64,000 nucleotides of DNA from Cladophialophora immunda (taxonomy: Eukaryota; Ascomycota; Eurotiomycetes; Chaetothyriales; Herpotrichiellaceae), in assembly GCF_000835495.1 (NCBI RefSeq), contig NW_015622542.1, positions 5,230,485-5,294,484 on the forward strand, given 5' to 3'. The notes beneath the pieces are model-generated. The model was not told where the DNA came from. It saw only the letters and a list, made by a program, of their open reading frames with translations, and did not search any database. The position numbers and the translations under genes are program-made. Positions 1 to 13,200 of the stretch are shown in pieces (within the stretch, counting starts at the first letter, position 1; each line of letters opens with the position of its first letter).

Positions 1-709
1 GGACGGCGAGCTGGACCAGACCATCAAGTCGATTGAGAGCGCCAAAGCGAAGACGCCGTTCCAGAGGAAGCAATGGGACCAGGTCATCTCCCACCTCAAG
101 AGCAACAAGTCGGCGAATCTGCAGCTCGTCTTCATCGCCGCGACGGGAAATCTGCATGAAGGGCCCGGCGACCAGAGCAAGCTGTTCCCTCCCCCGGCCG
201 AGGGGGCCAAAGACGGCGTCACCTTGGCCGTGTGCCTGCAATATCCCGTCTCCAGGGGCCATATCCACATCAAATCCGCCGATCCGACCGTGGCCCCCGA
301 AGTCCACCCCAACTACCTGGGCCAGGAAGCTGACGTGGCCGTACTGGCCGCGGGCCTGAAATTCGTCGAGAAGACGGCCTCGTCCCCGTCCCTCAAGGAC
401 AAGCTCTCGCACCGCATCGGGCCTGAGCCGGACAAGTTCCCCCTCGACTCTGTCCAGTCCCGTCGCGCGGCTGTCAGGGAGCACGTCCTGGGCGAGTACC
501 ACAGCTGCGGCTCGTGCGCGATGGGCGACACGGTCGACTCGCGCCTCAGGGTCAAGGGCGTGCAGAACCTGCGTGTCGCCGACGCCAGCGTCTTCCCCAA
601 CAACGTCAGCGGCAATATCCTGAGCAGCGTGTATATGATCGCCGAGAAGGCGGCGGATATGATCAAGGAGGACTGGGACTATGCCGCGTTGAACAAGTTC
701 TCCAAGTGA
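1..709 (+). CDS. GMC oxidoreductase, C-terminal part (gene enters from the left edge)
   Basis: The frame is open from base 2 to the TGA at 707-709, about 235 residues, with no start in the window, so this is the 3' end of a longer gene. It ends with the GMC C-terminal domain: YHSCGSCAMG carries the first catalytic His, followed by VDSRLRVKGV and LRVADASVFPNNVSGNI. The second active-site position in NNVSGNI is Asn, giving a His/Asn pair as in cellobiose dehydrogenase and choline oxidase rather than the His/His pair of glucose oxidase. GMC enzymes oxidise alcohols or aldehydes with FAD. The substrate cannot be told from the tail, and the FAD-binding N-terminus and any signal peptide lie outside the window. 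An A9 run follows the stop directly. Confidence 0.9.
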   Translation, partial: DGELDQTIKSIESAKAKTPFQRKQWDQVISHLKSNKSANLQLVFIAATGNLHEGPGDQSKLFPPPAEGAKDGVTLAVCLQYPVSRGHIHIKSADPTVAPEVHPNYLGQEADVAVLAAGLKFVEKTASSPSLKDKLSHRIGPEPDKFPLDSVQSRRAAVREHVLGEYHSCGSCAMGDTVDSRLRVKGVQNLRVADASVFPNNVSGNILSSVYMIAEKAADMIKEDWDYAALNKFSK

Positions 710-1374
710 AAAAAAAAGGCGTGTTTTTCCGCGAAGTACCTATCATAAAACATACAAAAACAAAGGGGAAAGATGAGCGGAGTATTGGGTCTCGCATAGA
801 ATGAGCCTTGACCCATCATCTCTGTCCATGTTCACGTCCATATCTGTGTGGAAACTGTGTAGCAGGGAATCTTCGCCCAGTAGCTCTCCTGCAGAACGAA
901 CTAGATATATGTGCGTGATTATTACGACGCAACATTCCTTTTGCGAATAGCTGGTATACAAAAGTCCCTTCCAATCCCAATCGGTGTGGCAGCAATGCAC
1001 AATGCACATGCCCATCCTGCGTTTGAGATGATCTATAGTGAGCGAGAGGAAGTAAAGCATGATATTGCCAGTCTTGTGGATGATCGATTCCCACGCTCAC
1101 GATGCCCCCGCCTCTATGCTTCTTCGCCACTCCTGCAGTAGGTACCACATGGCTCTTGATCGCGGCTTTTCTGTTATTCAATCAGCCGTGCCAAAGGTCG
1201 GATCCTCCGGAGCACTCAGCGGAATCCCGATTCGGTTATGCTTTCGAACCTCCATATCATTGCACACTAAATGAAGCATGCTGGAGCCTGCAGCGAGTCC
1301 TCAAGACACGGGGATGTTGATATTTTCGGGCTCCGCCCCTGAAGCAGGAAACCCAGGTGATCTCTCTCCCAACA
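710..1374. other. Convergent intergenic region
   Basis: This stretch lies between the 3' ends of the GMC gene (+) and the glycosyltransferase-like gene (-). It holds only short unrelated reading frames and presumably the two 3' UTRs. No RNA gene or repeat was seen. Confidence 0.6.
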
Positions 1375-2619
1375 TCAAGTCCACCTTGCGCACGCGTGCT
1401 CCACGGCATAATCACGATACCTGGCCAGCAAGTCCGTCGTCTCGACTGTGCCCTGCGTTCCAAATGTGAAGTGCGCGGCCAGAGCGTCCATGTTTACAGC
1501 AACTTGCCGTTGGAGTTTCTTGGGCAAGTTGAGCGTGAGCCACTGTTCGTCAACATCGTCCATCGGTAGATTGTCCAAGACGTCGTCTGCCCAGACAGCA
1601 ATCAAGTTGATACTCAGTCGTTGATCCATGGGCAGCCAGACTTTGTCGTTGCTTCCTTGACCGGCGCTGCTACCCATCCTATACGTATCGAGACGGTCGT
1701 TGGCGAGGTTTTCGAGAAAAGAATAGTGTTCCTGGGCGGCGATTGCCCAAGACTTTAGGCCTGTGCCCCAGGTCTTATACTCTATATCTGCGACGGGGGT
1801 ACGGAATATGTCTGATTCGTTCGGGAGTCGCAGCCAGCGGTGTCCAGTATAGGGCGGCCCCTGAAATGGCCCGAAGAAATAATCATCCGGACCTGTCCAG
1901 TTGGGATATGACCAGTATGTCCACGGCTTGCGCGATGGTTGACGGAGACTGAATATGTTCGGTTCATAGTCGGTCAGTTCAGGCATGTAGGGATGGAGAG
2001 CGCCCATATGGTAATGAACCCAGCCCATGAGAGGAGAGTTGACAATGTTGGCGCTCACAAGCAGGAACTCGGGGTGTGCAAGCTTCATGCTTACAATGCG
2101 AGGTATCGTGTCGTCGGCGAACCATACCACGTCATCGTCGATCTTGACATACAGGTTTCCCGGCTCCAACTGAGACCAAGCCTGTCCATAGCCAACAAAT
2201 CCGACACCTTCGACGTCGACCTTCTTGTACCGCTGTGACGAGGAGAGTATCTCGTCGAGATACGCTAGATCGTTGTGATTGTCGGTATTCTTCACCCAGT
2301 GGATCTCGTCAAGCCACCCACCATTGTCAACCAAGTTGCGCTCGAGGAAGCATCGCAACATCTCCACGCGACTTCTCCTACCAAAGAAGACTATGCCAAT
2401 GATCTTGAGTCCATTCGGCTTGTCGTACCCCGTCACCCCGAGAGTGTCGGAAAGGCCAGGGACGGACCTTTGGACAGGAAAAACAAGCCTCCCATAAGCT
2501 TTGTGACGCTGCAGTCGGTAGTGGGCGGCTGTCACAATAAATATGGCGAAGCAAAGAGCGAACGCTATTATGCGGCGTCTTTGTGTGTTGCTCATGCCGA
2601 AGCGAAGTGAGAATGCCAT
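1375..2619 (-). CDS. Type II membrane glycosyltransferase-like protein with DxD motif
   Basis: One uninterrupted frame of 414 residues. The N-terminus is short and basic (QRRR), followed by a hydrophobic segment at about residues 16-33, which suggests a signal anchor and a Golgi/ER lumenal catalytic domain. NLYVKIDDDVVWF, at about residues 150-165, resembles the metal- and nucleotide-sugar-binding DxD loop of GT-A glycosyltransferases, preceded by strands typical of that fold (LKIIGIVFFG). The Trp/Tyr-rich middle (WTYWSYPNWTGPDDYFFGPF) looks like an acceptor-side region. I recognise it as a conserved fungal uncharacterised glycosyltransferase-like family but cannot assign donor or acceptor. 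A second in-frame ATG 24 nt downstream (MSNTQ) is an alternative start. Confidence 0.75.
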   Translation of the reverse strand: MAFSLRFGMSNTQRRRIIAFALCFAIFIVTAAHYRLQRHKAYGRLVFPVQRSVPGLSDTLGVTGYDKPNGLKIIGIVFFGRRSRVEMLRCFLERNLVDNGGWLDEIHWVKNTDNHNDLAYLDEILSSSQRYKKVDVEGVGFVGYGQAWSQLEPGNLYVKIDDDVVWFADDTIPRIVSMKLAHPEFLLVSANIVNSPLMGWVHYHMGALHPYMPELTDYEPNIFSLRQPSRKPWTYWSYPNWTGPDDYFFGPFQGPPYTGHRWLRLPNESDIFRTPVADIEYKTWGTGLKSWAIAAQEHYSFLENLANDRLDTYRMGSSAGQGSNDKVWLPMDQRLSINLIAVWADDVLDNLPMDDVDEQWLTLNLPKKLQRQVAVNMDALAAHFTFGTQGTVETTDLLARYRDYAVEHACARWT

Positions 2620-3922
2620 TGGGCCTGAATGACTAGCTGTCCTTCTCGGATTGGCGCAGCAAGTTAATGAGGTGGTAGCGAAGGGAGATTCTTCGACATT
2701 CTCATTGCTGGCACGAATCCATCACGGAGCTATGAGCCTGCGGCTATGGCTCGTTCATCATCATCTTGTCAGAGTACTTGGAACTATGTTCCGCTCACGG
2801 TCACACTAAGAAGTGAAGAAGGCCGACATCTTATCTGTAGCGAGAAATGCTTGCGCTACTGACGTTCAAGAAGGAGGAAACCTTGGGAGATGGCTAGAAG
2901 AATCAGTCGTCATCGTCGCTTGCAGCAAGCAGGAGAAGAGGGGTGCATATCAGATGGGCTGGCGACGATAAAGGCTGAGGTTGCTGCTTATCGCGGCCAT
3001 GGCCTCCAATTACAGACGTAGCTGTAGATTGGCATTGGCAGGTTGGGTGAAGATGTGCGACGGGAGTTGTCTGGGCAGAGAACTGCGATATTGGCTCCAT
3101 GGGAAATGCAGGAGGAGCAGATGCAGAATTGCGATCTACTGACGTCATTCCCGCTGCCCGCGGCTCGTCTAGGCTGTTCGCAGCGGGCAAATAACTTGGC
3201 ATGTTTGTGCTGTTTGAGCCGAGGATATATGTGCCCTCCAATGGCTCCTCCATCAATTCCAACCTCAACTACTGTCAGATTCTCTATAATCTCCGTCACC
3301 CATTCTCAACTCGTCTGCAAGCAAACACACACCGGTTCTTGCCTGTAATCTCAGAGGACAATGGCTTCGTGGCTGAAGCCTACGCTTGTTGCTTGGCCAT
3401 TGATCTTTCTTTGTACCGACGTTTTTGCATGATGCCCCTTCATTCCTGGGTCAGTTTCAGCCTCCAGAGGCAGATCATCGCATATGGAGACCCATGTCTA
3501 CACTTAGCCTTGAGATTAGACGGCATCAGAACATCTCCCGCATGGCCAACTCGTTGGAGGTCGCCGTGGATCTCCCCCTTTCAAAATGGTCTGCGTGTCG
3601 GAAATTGACGAGGCTCGTGGTGTTTTCCTCCGGGCTCTTCTTTGTTTGTACTACCATGCAATCTAGAAACGGCTTCTACGGTCCAGTTTGCAAGGGTTCT
3701 TTATGCGGTTTCCATTTTCGGCACAAAGACATCTTCTTCCCATTCCTGCAAGCGCCTTAAGACGTTCAGAAATCTTCCCAAGTGTTTCTCTTTTCTCTTC
3801 CCCTACCGAGCTGGAGCCTGAGACATTCGGTTCTACACCTGTTCTTGACAGTTGTTGCCGCCTGAGACACTCTCATACCATTCCTTGAGCTCAAGTGACT
3901 TAGCAGTGCACAGAGACGAATC
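2620..3922. other. Divergent intergenic region
   Basis: This 1.3 kb lies between the 5' ends of the glycosyltransferase-like gene (-) and the GPI protein gene (+). It contains several 60-135 codon frames with no recognisable domain or coding bias. It probably holds both promoters and 5' UTRs. Confidence 0.55.
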
Positions 3923-4759
3923 ATGCGCTCATACATCCCCTTCGTTATCAGCGCCTGTTTGGCTGTGGCAGTTCGAGGCTCCGCCAACTCCGCTGGAGAT
4001 CATCCTATCCTTCCTCGTCATGTCACCTGTATGCCCTCAGACGCTGGCGGGTGCGCTAGCTGTGGCGCCAGTTACGTTCAATGTGGTGCTGATACTTGCT
4101 ACAACCCATCTGCTGGAGAAGTCTGTTGTTCGAGCACATGTGAGTCCATGATCTGCTGCATGAGGTAACGCATCTGCTAATGAAAGATAGACTCTTGTCC
4201 CGCAAACACCAACTGCTCTTTGGCGGGCACGGGATGTGTTTCCAAGCACAGCCCCCACCCTGATGCAGACTGCGACGATGACGATAAAGACTACGGTACA
4301 AGCATAAACATTGTGTCAACTTCGTCTCCCACACCTGATACGACTCCCGCAAGTTCTTCTGTGTCTACTACAATCGACTCAACGTCGACCACCAGCTACA
4401 CCACCACCATCACCTCGACAACCACAAGTACCGTCACCGTGAGCATGACGTCTTCTTCCGCTGATGCTTGCTCGCTCAGTGCCGCGACAACCGGTCTTCC
4501 CATGACCACGTCGATGGTGTCGTTTGGCAACTCTACCACGGTGGCTTTGAATACGACCACCTCGACCCTGTCGGTAACAAACGTGACCACAACCAGTCCT
4601 GCCTCCATCTCCATCCCAATCAACGCGACAGTGCCCACGAAGAGCATTGTCCCACCCATCAATGGATACACAGGCGCTGCCACGGATCTGCAGGGTCAAT
4701 CTTCGACATCTCTGTTCGCTCTTGGTTCCTTGGTGTTTATGGCTGCACTATTGATTTAG
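3923..4759 (+). CDS. Small secreted Cys-rich, Ser/Thr-rich GPI-anchored protein
   Basis: Two exons, 3923-4139 and 4191-4759, with a 51-nt intron (GTGAGT...ATAG, branch-like CTAAT) in phase 1; about 261 residues. A signal peptide (MRSYIPFVISACLAVAVRG) is followed by a compact domain with about 12 cysteines, including CASC, CYNPSAGEVCC and CPANTNC. An acidic DCDDDDKD patch follows, then a long Ser/Thr-rich stalk and a C-terminal hydrophobic tail (FALGSLVFMAALLI) typical of a GPI-anchor signal. The intron falls inside the Cys domain, and translating through it introduces a stop after CCMR, which supports splicing. The likely location is the plasma membrane or cell wall. The cysteine pattern is not CFEM or WSC as far as I can judge, and the function is unknown. 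Confidence 0.8.
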
Positions 4760-5488
4760 ACAAAGGAGGACTCCTTGTGGTTGGTTAGAGGGCGTCGGTC
4801 TTTCTAGGGATAGATTAACATAGAGATAATGGAATTTGGTTGTTGTGAGCACCTATCTCCCTCCCGTCGACAAGTCTCTCTGCCAAAACCCACGCCATGC
4901 CACTTGCTGGTGGGCGCTTCCTGAATCTGGCACTGCACGTTGGGCGCTTAATCATCGGTCAGATGCTGACAAGGCCATTGGTGCTGAGGACCAGGATTGC
5001 TCTGCTCGATACGGAGCAGCATGGAGCAATGGGAGCAATGGGAGCAATGGCGGCACTGGCGGGGCAGCAGTTGCTCAGCTCATCCTCATCCAGCCACTGC
5101 AGCACACTTGCATCATAGTTGGGCCTCGAAACATTTTGCTCGCAGCTGCCCCTCCATCAAAACATCCCCATGGTACAAAAATTCTATTCCACGTCTCTTC
5201 AGCTATCCAACATCTCCATCACTGCCACCATACAGCCAGGCCATTGATTTCTCTTTGGCCGCTTTCATTTCTGTCCTCAATTTCTCTCCCATCTGAGTAA
5301 GTCTTTCGAGAGCGTGCCTTTCCCTACCCCCTACCTGCTGTTCCCGGCTGCAGTTTCATCTCTGCATCAGAACAAAGCTATTACCGCCGCGCTCCTCGAC
5401 GCTTTTAAACCACGCTTTCATCTTGCTAACCCTCACAGAATCCTCCTCCACAGCAAGCCTCGAGTCCCTCACTTCCTATACTGCCAAA
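4760..5488. other. Upstream region and probable 5' UTR of the isomerase gene
   Basis: No convincing gene. A short tandem repeat of the 9-mer GGGAGCAAT occurs around 5024-5050. The 200 nt before the ATG at 5489 are C/T-rich, as is common in strongly expressed fungal genes. Confidence 0.55.
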
Positions 5489-7203
<1,715 letters not shown>

Positions 7204-8222
7204 AGGCCACAATGAACCATCATGGGTAGGACGCGGCTGACGGATTGCGGGAAGAAAGATCAAAGTCATAACACTTTCCTGGTTCCATGTCGGAACACTA
7301 TCGAAGTGAAAGGGTAATGGCCGTCGTTCACTGACAACAATTGACACTGCCGACCAAGGACACGATTTGCCGTAACATTACGAGGCTGTATGACACACGA
7401 TATGAGAAAAGCATTCAAGTACAGTTGACGACATGGGCCACCGTTTCAATCGGAAACCCTGTCTGGCTTCCTCATGATAGACGCATTTGATAACTTACTT
7501 CAGCCTCTTGTGTTCCTTGACTAACCCACAAGGTCAGGCCCGGCCGAGAAGGAGCTGTCAGTCTTAATAGCCTCAGTGTCTCAGACCCTAGGCTGGAAGC
7601 AGGTATAGCTCTGGCTGTATTTTGCTTTGTTTCATTCCGGTGCAAGTTGCAGTGCTTTGAGCCAACTCTCGTATACGCCTGACGATGCTTCACATGCCGA
7701 ACAAGAAGAGTGTTATAGTGACATCCCGCTGACTCCGTAAGTATCTGCCCGCTTGGAGATGCGACAGGAGTGCTGCGACGGGAGATGCTTCCTAAACAGC
7801 CACCAAGCAGTGTAACAATGAACCAGGTCCTGATTCGTCTTGCGATTGACTTGAACAGCAATAGCCGCCGAGACTTGAGCACGCCTCCTGCAAGAAACAA
7901 CATCGGCGGTGCAACCTATGGGAAGAGGGGGGATGCTGGTGTCACCTATCACCTTCACTGTTCGCTCATCCCACTTCACCGTCGTCGACATGAGGAGTGT
8001 TCGGCTGGGAATTGCCCTGTCACTTACTAGACCGATGCCTTGTTATACCTTCACCCTTCGCCAACCGGAGTCTTCCACCACCAGCTTCGCCAGAATCTTC
8101 CGTTCAACTGGTCACAACAGAGGCCGGCTTCAAATGCTGAGGTATTTATCTTTCCGCCTTTCCCCTCCATGTCACGGCCTCATCACTCACGGAACCAGGT
8201 GCATCCCTCAGCTCCCATCCCC
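7204..8222. other. Intergenic region
   Basis: About 1 kb between the isomerase stop and the exonuclease start. Short frames on both strands show no recognisable protein. It should contain the isomerase 3' UTR and the exonuclease promoter. An alternative exonuclease start at 8169 would trim it slightly. Confidence 0.5.
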
Positions 8223-9683
8223 ATGGCTAAGCCGACACGCCGTCCATGGCCCTCGAACGGGACCACTGAGCCTTACACTCCTCAAATCCCATGGTCTAGC
8301 ATCGTAGCCTCAATGACCTGTCTGGAGAAACTCCGGCTGCTGTGCCACAGCGAGGCGGAGCTGAAAAAGGCGGGTTATGTGATGAAGCCTCTCGATGCAG
8401 CGCAGATCGGATCCAAGGCAAGATGCATTCGGTGTGGGAGTAAGTTTGATGGCGCGTGTCTTTTGGGGAGCGCCTGGCACCCGGCTGACATGGAATAGAA
8501 CGACCAGATCAGCGAGTGCGTCGAAGGACGAACGCTACCAACGCCATCAACAAAAACAAGAAGGGGCCGACAGATTTGACCAGTGTCAACACCAACGAGG
8601 CAAACGGGGCAATCGGTGAGGAGGCTTCGAGCGCATCCACTTCGGTTCCCGGGAGGAAAGCGCGTTGCTCGTATCACACAGGAAGGGTCAGAGACAAGGT
8701 AGCGAGACACATGGTCGCGAGCCATCATCCATCCCATCAGTGATTTTGACCAGTATATATAGGCTTTCACATGCTGCGGCCGACACGTCTCGACGGAGGG
8801 GTGCGTTGAAGCCAACCAACACACCATGCCTCAACCAGATGATCCCGTGCTTCACGAGTACTGGCGATACCATCCCACGCCCCCAGTTTCTGCGCAACTC
8901 GACCCAGATGCCGGCAGAAATCCTGTCTCTCCTCCTCCTCCTCCTCCTCCTCCCCGTGCGCCTCGAAGACAGGGCCACAAAAGGGGGGGTCGACAACAGG
9001 GGCAGCCTCCTCTGGTGGCCGACCCTTGGACGGGAAGTCACGCCCACCACCATCACCACCACCACCACCACCAAGGACAATACCCGAATCCTCCGCGCTT
9101 CCACGCCATCGCGCTCGACTGCGAAATGGGCGTCGCCGCGACGGGGGACTCGGAGCTGATCCGCCTGACGGCCGTGGACTTCTTCAGCGGCGCCGTGCTG
9201 ATCGACAACCTCGTCGCGCCCTCGGTGCCCATGACGCACTACAACACGCAGTACTCGGGGGTGACGGCGCGCGACATGCGCGAGGCCGTGGCCGCGGGCA
9301 CGGCCATCCTCGGGCGCGACCGCGCGCGGGAGGCGCTCTTCCGCCTCGTCGGGCCCGACACCGTGGTCGTCGCGCACGGCGGCAACAACGACCTCTACGC
9401 CCTGCGCTGGATCCACCCGCTCATCGTCGACACGTTCCTCCTCGAGGGGTACACGGGCGTCAAGCCCGAGGGCGGCCGCAGCCTGCAGAACCTGTGCAAG
9501 ATCAAGCTGGGCATCGCCGTGCAGGTCAAGGGTCGTCGCACCCACGGGGCAGCCGGGGTCCAGAGCCAGAGGCAGAGCCAGAGCCCGAGCCCGCGCCAGC
9601 GACGCGGCCACGATAGCTACGAAGACGCCATGGCCACGAGAGAGCTGCTCGTGCACTGGGTCAATCTCATCCCCGATGCTTGA
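8223..9683 (+). CDS. DEDDh RNA exonuclease with N-terminal Cys/His zinc module (Rex/ISG20-like)
   Basis: Three exons, 8223-8439, 8499-8698 and 8763-9683, giving 445 residues. The introns are 59 nt (GTAAGT...ATAG) and 64 nt (GTAGCG...ATAG). The N-terminal half carries a Cys/His module split over all three exons: RCIRCG, then CSYHTGRV, then FTCCGRHVSTEGC. This matches the zinc-binding region that precedes the nuclease in fungal Rex-type proteins. The nuclease has Exo I ALDCEMG, Exo II VAHGGNNDLYALRW and Exo III HDSYEDAMATREL, so the D-E-D-D-h set is complete. Between them lie an 8-Pro run, a natural 9-His run at about 9043-9070, and a Ser/Gln-rich insert before Exo III. The expected role is 3'-5' trimming of structured RNA. 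The start at 8223 is likely, with 8169 as an alternative. Confidence 0.85.
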
Positions 9684-10248
9684 GCTTTGGATGCGCCTTG
9701 GAAAACCTACCTAACTTGGTACCTTTGTTCATCTTGGCCCCCGCGAGGAGATCGCGGCGTGAATCGATGGATTCGATAAACAACAAACTGTCTACGCACC
9801 AGGTGCGGCGATGATGTGACGAGGTGATTCGAGCTCAAGGTGAAGGGGAGGCATTGGCTAGACGCATCTGCCATCCTGGATTTTCCTCACCAGAGACAAG
9901 ATTTCAGATTTACGAGTTGCATACAGAACCAGTCCTGACCCAGCCTACGACCAGGTATATGTTATTGAGAATGCTCTGATGCATAACCCACGTTTCCACT
10001 AAGCCCTCGATGCTGTCGATGTTGATCCAACAATCAAATCTGGTGCGATTTCTCTAGGTCTACCGTCTATTCTCATGTTCTTGGTCTCTTGGGGTCGTGA
10101 CATCAACTGACCGGGATAATGCCACACCCATCTGTGCCTGTCCATCATGGGAGTTCCTGTTAGTGACCCTGATGAAGGCGGAGTTGTACCGTGTTCCAAT
10201 GTCTCTGGCCGTCGCTGTTGAAGTTGGCTGTCCTGTAGTCCGCAATGT
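9684..10248. other. Convergent intergenic region
   Basis: This stretch lies between the stops of the exonuclease (+) and VIP1 (-) genes. No gene, RNA or repeat was recognised; it presumably holds both 3' UTRs. Confidence 0.6.
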
Positions 10249-13200
10249 CTAAGTCGCTCGCTCAAACGCCTCTTCCTCCTTCCCAGGAAGTGCATCTGCA
10301 TCAGTCTTGTCCTCCGACGTCAAGAATTGTACCGGGACTGTTTGTCGCTCTCCGGGCTTGGACTGCAAAGATAGTTCTTTCCCCTGTGCGTTCGCATTTT
10401 CCAATATCTCCCCATCCTCGCCGTCCATGTCTTTCGCCGAAGCACCGTCATCTCCTTCTTTCCGTCCATGCTTCTCCTTCGCCTCTTCGCTCTGCAATAG
10501 ACTGGCCCGCCGTTGTGCCTCCTCTTCATGCTTCTCACTCACATTGACTGCTAAAAAGCTCTTGGGTAGTTGCACTGTATTGAACTTCGCTTTCAAGGTG
10601 GAAATCACCTCTTTCCAATCCTGGTGATTCGTCAGTGACCGCCGCGGAGCGCTTCCAATCGCATGCTTAGAATCCAAGGAAACGTCCAGGGGATCGATTG
10701 TGTGGCAACCAGGGGAGATGGAGATGCGGATCGAGTACGTCGACTCCGCGGTCTCCGCGTCTTTGGCTTCATATAGTTCAAAGCAGATTTGGGAGAGGTA
10801 GTCAAGTTCCGGGATTGTGGAGCGTTTGATTTTGGTGTGAATGCCGCCTTCCATGATGCAGTTGAGTAGAGTGTATATATGTGATTCCTTGGTGAAATAG
10901 ATGAATGACTTCGCATCGCCAGAAGCCTGTAGTTCTTCTAGATCATCGACGATCTCGCGAAGTAAGGGCAGTGATGTCAAGAGGCCGATCTCGAGTTTCT
11001 CCTCATCGCTGATACCGTATTCCTGCGGGCCAATGTAATCGAACAAGATCTTGCTGTATCGGTACAGCTCTCTCAGCCGCCCGAGCTTTTGATCTTGCTT
11101 CAGCCGGCCATCGCCAGACCCACTGAACAACTTGAAATATGAGGCACCTTGCTCCCACGACATCAGAGGAGGAGCTGGTAGGGGTTGTCGGAGGACTGAC
11201 TGTCTCCTCAATCCAATCTTCTGGACAAGGCTATGTCTGCCCTCAGATGTCCCGCCAGTAAACGAGACAGCGCTCTCGTGGCGGGTGCCATTGGTTGGTG
11301 GTGGAATCTCATCTGGTCTCTCAGTCTCAGAAGATGCATTCGACGACAAGCCCTCGTCTTTGGCCATTTCATCCAACAGTGATTGGCTGGGAGTGAATAC
11401 CCACTCGAGAAATTGCTTGTTATGGAGGGCGTCGTATTTCATCGTGTCGTACAGCTCGGAGATCTTACTTGGATCTGCCTTTTCGGTGTCGCAAAATTCC
11501 GAGAATAGCTTCTCCCACCTTTCTCTGAAAAGTTCAGCGTCTTCGCCGGTGCACCATCGGGACTGAATAGAGGCGACGCTGATGGTTTCTTTGTTCTGCC
11601 CATTTCCGTCTTTGCCATCTCCAGAACCGCTGAGTGCACTGAGGGAAGCCACAGCGCCGGTCGAAAGCTTTTTGAAGTTGTATCGCATGACCCGTCGATG
11701 AAACTTGAGCAGGTCGACCACAGTTTGCATGACCATATATGGCTCTGCGACGTCTTTTGGCCAAGCAAACGAGTCCGGGACAGTTCCTTCGCGAAGGAGA
11801 TGCTTAAGCTTCTTCTTGACCTTGTCCATGACATCCTTGGCTGCATTGGAATCGTCCAGGAGATCTTTTCTGACCTGAATGAAATCTTCAGGCAGATCCT
11901 GCCGATCGAGGAAAGCCGCAGCCCATATTTGTGCACTTGTCTTGACACGCTTCTCAGAGCTCGTGAAGATCCGGACATCGTCGAGCACTTCCTTGTTTAG
12001 TAATTTGAAGTCGTCCCTCATATTGGTACCGAGATCCTGTGCCTGGTATCTAGCCGAATGCGTAGGTTCCCCTCCCCATTTCATGACCAATTGTAGCTTG
12101 TCCAGAACGAGATCATTTTCCGCGGCCGAGAAACGCGAGAACGTGGCACCGGATATGGAATCGCTCCTTGTCTGTACTCGGCGCATTTCCTTGGTGCTAG
12201 ACACAGACCCCTTCCTCTCGTCGTTGCCGACCGCTTCGAGCAGTTGCTGGTCAGATTCTATGGTCGAAAGAGCGTCTGTACTGGTCAACGCATCCGACGT
12301 TGGAGGCATCTCTTCCGGCTTCCTCTTGCGAAACATTGGCTTGATTTGAACCTTGGTACCCGGCTGATGTATTTTCTTCGACAATGCGTTCTGCAAGTTG
12401 CGTAGCTTGTCTGGATCCTCAAGCTTGTCTCTCAGCGCAACCTTGATGGCCGCCTGCACGCTTGCCAATGCTGCCTCGCCTTTCAGAAGCACCTCTTCGT
12501 GATGGCCCTTGAGCAGATCGGCAAACACTTGCGAGTGAGCTGTGAATTTGAGCTTTTGCTTTGGAGTGCGGTCGGCATGCCTGATGACCGAGACAACGCC
12601 TTTGAGCTTCCATGAATGCTTAGAACTTGGCATAGGAGCTGCCGGCCCTTCTTCCTTAGCAGGCGCCGCAGCACCCGTCGCAACATCGGCAGCATCTGGG
12701 GGCGCAAGAAGGGGAGACGGAAGAGTGCTGTCTTTCTCAGCTACGGTCGGAGCAATTAAGGCGTGAGTGCTCTTTTCTATGCTTGGCGGTGAACTCATCG
12801 GCGTGGTCAGGGAGGAAGTCTTGGGAGAGCCAGCAAGGCTGGGATGATGGTGTCTCGAGGAATGCGGCAGATGTTGAGACAATTTCGACATGCTCGGGGA
12901 CTTGAGGATTGTCTTGAGGGCCGACCGAGCTGAATGGCTTGTACCTTGGCGACTCGGAGGACCATCACCTCCGTTCTCGCCCTGCACCTCTTCCCCAAAG
13001 GCATTTTCCCGCTTCCACTTCTCAGCGAGGAAGATATTTCTCAGTATTTTTGCGCAGTCGTTGTAATAGTCCTCGTTGTCTTTGACAAAGCTCCACCCGT
13101 TGACATCGATGATGTAGCTCGCTGCGCCTGTCCGTAGCAGGTCAAACCCGCAGATGCGCTGCCCAAAAGCCCGCGACACCTTGGCAGCCATCTCCTTCTC

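Noticed and set aside
8688..9656. 322-codon minus-strand frame opposite the exonuclease
   Set aside because: It lies opposite the GC-rich nuclease exon, which has clear DEDDh motifs; its Arg/Ala/Val-rich translation is a shadow of codon bias.
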